Below, in pieces: positions 58,001 to 64,000 of a DNA stretch of 64,000 bases. Source of the stretch: Patiria miniata (lineage: Eukaryota > Echinodermata > Asteroidea > Valvatida > Asterinidae); contig NW_024037059.1 in the NCBI RefSeq assembly GCF_015706575.1, forward strand, positions 27,166,129 to 27,230,128, in the 5' to 3' direction. The notes under the pieces are model-generated. The model searched no databases and was not told the DNA's origin. It saw nothing but the letters and a program-made list of their open reading frames with translations. A program made the position numbers and the translations under genes. Position 1 is the stretch's first letter; each line of letters opens with the position of its first letter.

Positions 58001-59036
58001 CGGATGCTACATTAGATCCTGATTTGGATTGGAGTGATGTCTGAGGAAGACCCTGTTTCTGATGCTGTTGCCTACCAGTGCTTGTGACGTCGACCACTTT
58101 GTGAGGCTCAGGCTCAGTCATGATGTACTGACGGACAACTTTGTCCATGAGCCCCCACATATGTTGTGCTCGGCCGAAGACACGCTGCTCCAAATCTTCA
58201 ACAACTTCTGGCGTCAAAATCTGTATCTGCAGATCCGACAGGAAGCGGGCTACAGCTGGCAGCAGATCTGCCATCTTGTTGGGCGTTGTGCCCGTGATTG
58301 ATTGATGAAAGCTACCCAATTTTGCATGTGCTATCACATCGTTACCCATGAGACAGGCCAAGAGGGGCAGATGGAAGGGTTGCAGGCGTAGCTGCCGGCA
58401 CAGTCTCTCTTTATCATACCTCTTGATCCCCAGCCCCCTCTCAAAATACAGAGAGTTCAAGGAGAAGTAGTTGTGGATGTCAAACACCAGGAAATCAGAG
58501 TCCTGGCCCAGCACCCCGAAGCACTGATACTTCTTGTAGTAGTGGAAAATGGCCCTGTCTGCTTCGATGAACGAACAGTAAACAGTCGCACCGCACATCT
58601 TCAGAGCTTGTTGAGAGTAAAAGCTCATACTAGGTGGGAGATGGAGCAGATTGGTTTGGGGATGCCTGCCATCCTCCTTAATGCTCCGATAGATTTTGGC
58701 GACTGTCTTCATTTCGTCATTTCTCCTTCTGACCCACTCGGCAACTTTGGAAGTTTCGACAACGCCGTCAAATATAAACACCAGTTCTATACCCGCCGAT
58801 GTGAAAGCATCCACGAAACGTTTGAGTCTATTCAAGAACTCCTTCCACTGTCCACCATACACCCAGGGTGTCTTGGGATTGTAGAATATACGTAGGCAGC
58901 CCATGCCATCCACAACAAGGACTGGTTTCCTATCAAAGCGCCGATGAAAATCCGCAGCAAGCTTCGCTATGTTAACTCTCACAAGAGCACCAGGGCAGTT
59001 GGTATCAGCAAAAACCTGTAAACCTTTGACTCCCAT
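54807..59036 (-). CDS. FAM120B: FAM120B-like, XPG/FEN-type domain, 3' end not found
   Basis: Constitutive coactivator of PPAR-gamma family (FAM120A/B/C in vertebrates; RNA-binding or coactivator roles are reported). Visible exons: 57557-59036, 56363-56634, 54807-55013, in matching phases, 653 codons. The N-terminus MGVKGLQVFADTNCPGAL is the XPG-like start; GGQWKEFLNRL, WVRRRNDE, LPPSMSFYSQQAL and a LMGND block follow human FAM120 in order, and exon 3 (HLASLFMRG, NAACG-P, LMPW-FFDGELFH-KYL) matches the family C-terminal half. The acidic residues D43, D90, E158, D160, D179 and D181 line up with the FEN/XPG metal-binding set. One big first exon resembles vertebrate FAM120B more than A or C. The start was chosen at the second of two in-frame ATGs (59036, not 59045) because the family begins MGV. 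C-terminal exons are missing, either unrecognised to the left or very diverged. Confidence 0.88.
55075..55160. repeat. T-rich then G-rich low-complexity run
   Basis: About 28 T, then GGGGGAGGG, T10, a run of about 12 G, CCTTGG and more G. Could be real, but such a chain of homopolymers is also a typical site of assembly or consensus error. FAM120B intron 2. Confidence 0.8.
55690..55990 (-). mobile_element. SINE family 3, minus copy
   Basis: Inverse of 20655-21005: CTCACAGGTACCCATTTACT, GAGAAGCAATGAGTGACAAG, GGACTCGAACCCACAACCTG. Longer AATAATA tail than the other copy. Confidence 0.82.
56005..56300 (+). mobile_element. SINE family 2, best preserved copy
   Basis: Head GGGTGGCGCAGGGCCTAAAA with B box GGTTCGATTCCC; body TTTTTCTCCAGGTTCTCC and CCTCCCTCTGCAAAAATTG; tail GGAATTCAGCTCCTGCTGCG. 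The head has a plausible A box and TCTCACC variable part, so it is tRNA-derived. Inserted beside FAM120B exon 2. Confidence 0.87.
56363..56634 (-). CDS. FAM120B: FAM120B-like exon 2
   Basis: Split Gly then GTPRLEALWLGPQAEVRSLK, FETFLACMHCD and FRLLCVVLQYF to YMASVMKLR. Acceptor CATCTTCAG, donor GTGAGTCC, ends in phase 0. Confidence 0.85.
56635..57556 (-). other. FAM120B intron 1
   Basis: AT-rich. Short repeats of AAAAGCTGAA at 56715-56855 and a poly-C run at 56811-56822. Nothing else recognised. Confidence 0.6.
57557..59036 (-). CDS. FAM120B: FAM120B-like exon 1
   Basis: 493 codons plus one base. Residues 1-290 form the XPG-like domain; about 330-490 are low-complexity (Ser/Gln/Pro-rich) and poorly conserved. 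Donor GTGTGTTT after ..PLDMP. Open frame continues 13 codons past the donor to a stop, so an unspliced short form is conceivable. Confidence 0.92.
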
Positions 59037-59269
59037 CGCTTTCAAAGTTGATCACCTTTAAATAATTAATGAAGACCACGCCACCAACTGATGTAGTTTT
59101 AACAAACCTGTTGGCAAAGAACAAATGATACAAAGATACGAATGTGAGCACTAAACCTTAGTTAAAAATTGTCATTTTTTCATGCAAATATGTTGGACTC
59201 AATGCTTGGCAAGGGGGTTCACTTACCCACATGTTTCAATATTTAAGCCAAAAACTAGGACTTCCCCCT

Positions 59270-59413
59270 GCTTCCTTCTGGTGCCTCGATTATTTATGCC
59301 GAGTACGACATCCATCAGCCCGTCGGGTCAGTAAGACATTCTGCATGAACTTTACGGTCCATTGTCCTGTCGGCTGGTGGATGTTGTACTCAGCATAAAT
59401 AATCGAGGTGCCA
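59270..59413. repeat. inverted repeat upstream of FAM120B
   Basis: GGTGCCTCGATTATTTATGC at 59281 is inverted at 59389-59411 (GCATAAATAATCGAGGTGCC), with further pairing (GAGTACGACATCCATCAGCC / GGCTGGTGGATGTTGTACTC). Loop about 45 bases. Confidence 0.85.
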
Positions 59414-59638
59414 AGTGATTGGCTTTTCTAATGGCCAAATGCAATTTTTCCCAACATATGATACGACCAAAACCCAGGCGCGGTGCGCTTGACATTGTGT
59501 AGGTAAACGAAAGGCAATATTTTTAGTCGGGGAACCATATACCTCACTCAGTGAAATTCCACTTTGGTTGGAATATTAATTTTTATGAGATGAATTTCAC
59601 CAGAAGGAAGGACCGGGAAGTCTTAGTTTTGGCTAGGA

Positions 59639-59730
59639 TATGCATTGTACAGTTCATGACTTCGTGTTGTTGGCTGCACGGCGCTGCCGGCCATACAAAC
59701 AAGAGGTCATGAACTGTACAATGCATATTC
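59639..59730. repeat. near-perfect inverted repeat
   Basis: ATGCATTGTACAGTTCATGA at 59639 and TCATGAACTGTACAATGCAT at about 59708-59727, followed inward by weaker pairing around GTTGTTGGCTGCACGGCGC. Possibly a small MITE or a cruciform in the FAM120B upstream region. Confidence 0.8.
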
Positions 59731-60635
59731 ATACCCTTGCGGGCGCCTGCATAAATGCATACATAAATGACGCACATAAGCCAGTCCACTATTTTGAAAT
59801 CCCATGGAGGAACATTTTTGAGACGATATTTGTGGGAGCTGCAGACTGATCGTCGTTTCTTGGCAAGATTGATGAAGATTTTTTGATAAAAGAATGTGTT
59901 TTGGGAAAAGTGTGAGTTCCTCTACGAACAGGTACCCTAACTTTAAAAATCTCTGTCCTGGATGAGAAGATAATCTCGTTCAAAGTTGGTAGCAAATTCG
60001 CTATATCAGTTTCAGGCATCCAGGGGATGTTTGCTGCTCTGGCTGTACTTCAGATCTTGCAATAACATACGGCCAGAGGCATTCGGGCTATGTAGGGCCC
60101 TGTTTCCTATAATTAATAAGGGGACAAAAATCAACTTTTACATTATAACAGACTTAACAAACTAGTTAGCGACACTACATCCATTCATGCAGGTAGCAAT
60201 GGGGCTGGACCTGGATACGAATGTGGTGGTCTACCTAGCTAGGATGACCCTAGCGTTATGTTTTTGCATAAGTGATCTACCCTACTATAATTCTAGGGCT
60301 GGGGTCCGTCCATGATTAAACACGGATGAAAGCTGGACACCAATCAATCACTTCTCGATCACTACGGTTTATTACGATTCTGATGCTTGGTCATATCATG
60401 GAGGTAGGAATAGAAAAACCCCAAAACAAAACCCCCAGGGTCAGTCAATCCCAAATGTTAGGATGTCTCACGCATGTACATGGAGTGGTGTACATTCTGC
60501 ACTGTGAAAAATAGAGAACTGTGACTTTAAACCTGTTGTTGTTATTTTGTGTTTCATTGCAGACGCTGTAGTCATTGCTTGAAGGCAAATAGTATCATAC
60601 TTATTTATGACTGCAGCATATTCAGTTGAAGGACT
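59731..60635. other. stretch between FAM120B and retroelement
   Basis: No gene seen. If the retroelement had a 5' LTR it should lie within or near this stretch, but without the 3' LTR in the window it cannot be delimited. Confidence 0.4.
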
Positions 60636-61600
60636 ATGAGCACCATACCTTGCCCAGCACCTGATTGCGCCACGACATGGCCCACTGCCACACCTCCGGA
60701 GATCCTGCTCCGCCTGATCGATCTGCACGAACGGACTGCTCATCCGGCTGACCCAGCCCACATGCCACCATTTGCCTCAGGTGCAGCGAAGGCAGAGAAG
60801 GTGAAGCGACCTGTGATATCTGCAGCTGGCACAAGTGAAGAATGGGCATACTTCAAACAGAGATGGGCCGATTACAAGGCTGCCACACATCTTACAGGCT
60901 CGGACAAAGTCTTCCAGCTACTTGAGTGTTGCAACGAGGCACTTAAGAAGGACCTCACACGGACCTTTGGTGCCCTCGCCTCCAGTGATGAACAGACCGT
61001 TCTCGGCAACATCAAGACCCTTGCCGTGCGTCAAGAGAACGTCATGATCGCAAGAGTACAGCTGTAGCAAATGCGCCAGGACAGTGACGAGCCGGTGCGT
61101 GCCTTCTCTGCTCACCTCCGTGGTCAGGCCGGGGTGTGCAGCTTCAGGATCGAGTGTCAATGCAAAACCCAGGTCGATTACAGTGACATCATGATCAGAG
61201 ACGCCCTCGTCCGGGGGCTCAAGGACGAGGAGATTTGACTGGACATCCTTGGCGAATGGAAACAAGACATGTCACTGGAAGAGGTACTCAAGTACGTCGA
61301 AACGAAAGAGAGTGGCAAACGGTCAGCCGGTTGCCTCCTTCATGGCAGCACCACTACAACTGCCGCTGTCGCCAGCTCATACAAGCGCCAGGATGAGGGA
61401 CCAGACCCGCAGCCTCACTTTGCAGTCACTGTGGCAAGTCAGGCCACGAGCGAAGCAGACTGGAGCGTGTGAGGAAATGCTCAGCCTATAACCACACGTG
61501 CGCCAAATGCGGCATCCTACACCACCATGAGAATGTGTGTCGCCAGTCCAAGCGCAGGCAGCAGCCCACCCCATCCACCGCACCACCGCCACAGGACAAT
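60636..61600 (+). pseudogene. gag-like region with zinc knuckles
   Basis: Opens MSTIPCPAPDCATTW, itself a C..C finger start, and a capsid-like helical region follows (SEEWAYFKQRWADYK). Stops at 61065-61067 (TAG) and 61236-61238 (TGA) interrupt the frame. At 61421-61542 an out-of-frame segment reads CSHCGKSGH, then CSAYNHTCAKCG and HENVC: two linked knuckles, the usual nucleic-acid binding end of gag. Confidence 0.8.
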
Positions 61601-61835
61601 GCAACTGCCATCTTTGAAGCCCTGTGCTCCGTTGACGACACCTTGGCAACCAGTGCCCATGCAATTGCACTCGAACACCACATCTACAGTGAGTTTTGTG
61701 ATGCATGGGAGAAGCGGGCATCCGACCCCAGCCCTTCATTGATGTCTCTATTCAGGCCATCCCGTCCGATGCGCCTGCGCTCTTGGCTTCACCACGCCCC
61801 CCCCCCCCCCCCCCCCCGGTTATTCGTACCCCGCC

Positions 61836-63254
61836 ATGGCCGACACTGGATGCCAGTCATGCCTTGTTGGGACAAAACTACTATCCAAGCTGGGTCTGGA
61901 GAAGCACCACCTAATCCCAGTCACCATGAAAATGACTGCTGCCAATAACCACGGCATCGGCATCGTAGGTGCATTTGTTCTATGGATCTCTGTGACTTCC
62001 ACCTCTGGAGAGACACTTGAGACTCGGCAGATAGTCTACTTCACCAACTCCTCTGACAGACTATTTTTATCAAGACAGGCTTGCGTCGCCCTTGGCTTGA
62101 TATCCGACAAGTTCCCCACTATTGGAGAGGCATGCAAGCCCGCCAGTGCCAGAGACTCCTCCTCGGCAACTACACTGATGCCCACACCTGAATCATGCAT
62201 CACCCACACATGCGACTGCCCTCGGCATCAAGCACCGCCACCTCCCCCCACATCTCTTCCATTCCCAGCAATGGAAGAGAAACGCGAGAGACTCGAGCGG
62301 TGGCTGCTAGAGTGCTACAAATCTAGCACTTTCAACGTATGCGAGCATCAGCCACTTCCCATGATGTCTGGATCACCGATGCACCTTATGGTGGACCCTG
62401 CGGTTCGACCAGTCGCTCACCACACACCGATCCCGGTCCCTGTGCACTGTGCACTGTGGCGAGACCATGTGAAGGCAGGCCTCGATCAAGACGTGTGCCT
62501 TGGAGTCATGGAGCCAGTACCCATTGGCACACCCGTTACTTGGTGCCACAAGACGGTGATTTGTGCCAAGAAGTCGGGCAAGCCCAGACGGACAGTCAAC
62601 CTCCAAACACTCAATCGTCATGCCGTTCGCGAAACTAACCACACCCAGTCACCCTTCCACCAGGCACGTGCGGTCCCACCCCAAACACGCAAAACCGTCT
62701 TTGACGCGTGGAACGGCTATGAAGAGGATAGCCATCTCACAACATTCATCACTCCATGGGGTCGCTATTGGTACCGCGTTGCTCCGCAAGGGTACATCGC
62801 CTCGGGAGACGGCTACAGCCGCCGCTTTGATGAGATCGTTGCCGACATCCCAAACAAGACCAAGTGTGTGGATGATACACTGATGTGGTCTGACACCATT
62901 GAGGAGGCATTCTTCCAGGCCATCAACTGGCTTGACATCTGTTGCTGCCATGGCATCACCCTTAACCCCTCCAAGTTCTCGTTCGCCAAGACTTCAGTCG
63001 AGTTCGCTGGCTTCGAGATTACCCCGACCTCTGTTCGCCCCTGCCCTTGCAACCTAGAGGCCATCCAAAACTTTCCCACGCCATGCAACATCACCGATGT
63101 TCGAAGCTGGTTTGGCCTAATTAACCAGGTCTCCTACGCCTTTGCCTCGGCCAAACGGATGCTGCCCTTTCGTGAGCCCGGCACCCGGTTCTGGCTCCTC
63201 CAAAAGCACTGCAGCTGCCCCTCCTCCAAGCCCTTTTGCTGCAAGACTGGCTGA
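61836..63254 (+). pseudogene. protease and reverse transcriptase frame
   Basis: 472-residue open frame. ADTGCQS near the start is the retropepsin active site; GVMEPVPIGTPVTWCHKT and CAKKSGKPRRTVNLQTLN mark the RT fingers; QGYIASGDGYSRRFDEIV and CVDDTLMW (62865-62888) mark the palm, the catalytic YxDD being CVDD. SWFGLINQVSYAF lies in the thumb. After it the frame moves quickly to the RNase H part, so the connection seems to be shortened by a deletion, and the turn after DAWNGY also looks short. A poly-C run at 61799-61817 sits just before the frame and probably broke the link to gag. Confidence 0.88.
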
Positions 63255-64000
63255 AAGATCACACTCGTCGGGAGTCGCTTCACGTTGGGGGCAGAGTCCT
63301 GCTACGCCCCAGTGGAGGGGGAGGCACTGGCAGTTGTTGATGCAATAGACAAGGCACGCCACTTTGTCCTCGGCTGCTTTGACCTCATTGTTGCCATGGA
63401 TCACAAGCCCCTCCTGAAAACGTTTGGCGACTGGTCCCTCGACGACATCCCAAACCCTCGTCTCCGCAACCTAAAAGAGAAGTCTCTGCGCTACCGCTTC
63501 AGAGTTGTTCACATACCCGGCGTGCTCCATGCTACAGCCGACGCAGTCTCCCGCCACCCAGTTGGCGAGCCTGTGCAACTGGGCCTACAAGATGATGTTG
63601 CGACTGTACTCAACCCTTCGGGACAGATCACCCAGCCTGAGCTGCCTCATGACTTCCTTGCCGCGCTCCGTACTCATGGCCAGGACACCACTCAGCTTTG
63701 CACCCTGGCAGCCTCACAGCCCACCGAGGTGATCACATCAATTACATGGGATGATGTACGCCTCGCCACCACCAGCGACCCCTCAATGTCCAGCTTACTC
63801 GAAGTCATTGTGGATGGCTTCCCAGAGCTCAGAGGCGATCTTCCCCCCGCAGTCCACCAGTATCACCAATTTCGTGATGGCCTAACCACTTTCAATGGGG
63901 TAGTCATCCCAACCTCCATCCGCGACCGGGTACTTCAGGCCTTGCACTCAGCCCACCGGGTGTCTTACAGATGTGCTCGAGGGCAGAGTTCTCATTTTTC
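63255..64000 (+). pseudogene. RNase H to integrase remnant
   Basis: Continues in the same frame after the TGA at 63252-63254 (LVGSRF, EGEALAVVDAID, AMDHKPLL, HIPGVLHATADAVSRHP), typical of the RNase H end of gypsy pol. Near the right edge LHSAH suggests the start of the integrase HHCC domain. Edge-truncated. Confidence 0.75.

Larger units (their letters stand above)
60636..64000 (+). mobile_element. Ty3/gypsy-like retrotransposon, decayed, right end cut
   Basis: Order gag, protease, reverse transcriptase, RNase H, start of integrase on one strand, in several frames. Noticeably GC-richer than the surrounding DNA. Several stops and frame changes make it inactive. The right part and 3' LTR lie beyond base 64000. 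Confidence 0.9.

Noticed and set aside
58473..58895. 140-residue plus-strand frame
   Set aside because: Antisense shadow of FAM120B exon 1.

Overview
This is eukaryotic DNA from an animal genome. The genes have many introns with GT..AG borders, the DNA between exons is AT-rich, and it is crowded with tRNA-derived SINEs, MITE-like elements and minisatellites. No bacterial features are visible. The proteins and repeats suggest a marine deuterostome. An echinoderm, perhaps a sea star, is my best guess, but that rests on general impression and is not proven.

Three host genes can be rebuilt exon by exon. (1) Bases 458-13952, minus strand: ERMARD (C6orf70-like). The first twelve coding exons are present with matching splice phases, and the 3' end runs off the left edge. 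(2) Bases 15745-29585, plus strand: TIMM50, complete, nine coding exons, 404 codons. It lies head-to-head with ERMARD across 1.8 kb. (3) Bases 54807-59036, minus strand: a FAM120B-like gene (constitutive coactivator of PPAR-gamma, with an XPG/FEN-like N-terminus). Its first three coding exons are visible and its 3' exons were not found. From 60636 to the right edge is a decayed Ty3/gypsy-like retrotransposon (gag zinc knuckles, protease, reverse transcriptase, RNase H/integrase remnants) that is more GC-rich than the rest.

The 25 kb between TIMM50 and the identified FAM120B exons holds no recognisable gene. It contains repeats: SINEs in at least three families, fold-back elements, a Helentron-like insertion whose empty site survives in a neighbouring duplicate, a 424-bp exact tandem duplication, and a 31-32 bp minisatellite. 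The same element families sit in the introns of ERMARD and TIMM50.

The most unusual items are two short palindromic elements (29224-29371 and 35136-35273). Each is flanked by 8-10 bp direct repeats and carries a telomere-type TTAGGG/CCCTAA core between inverted arms. Also notable are the FAM120B-like protein, which keeps a full FEN-type set of acidic residues; the paired R-x4-H (HEPN-like) motifs and a 27-nt microexon in ERMARD; a minisatellite that has copied an ERMARD splice donor; and a hAT-like MITE carrying a tRNA-like sequence between ERMARD and TIMM50. ERMARD and FAM120B also lie near each other in the human genome (6q27), so their linkage here may be ancestral.
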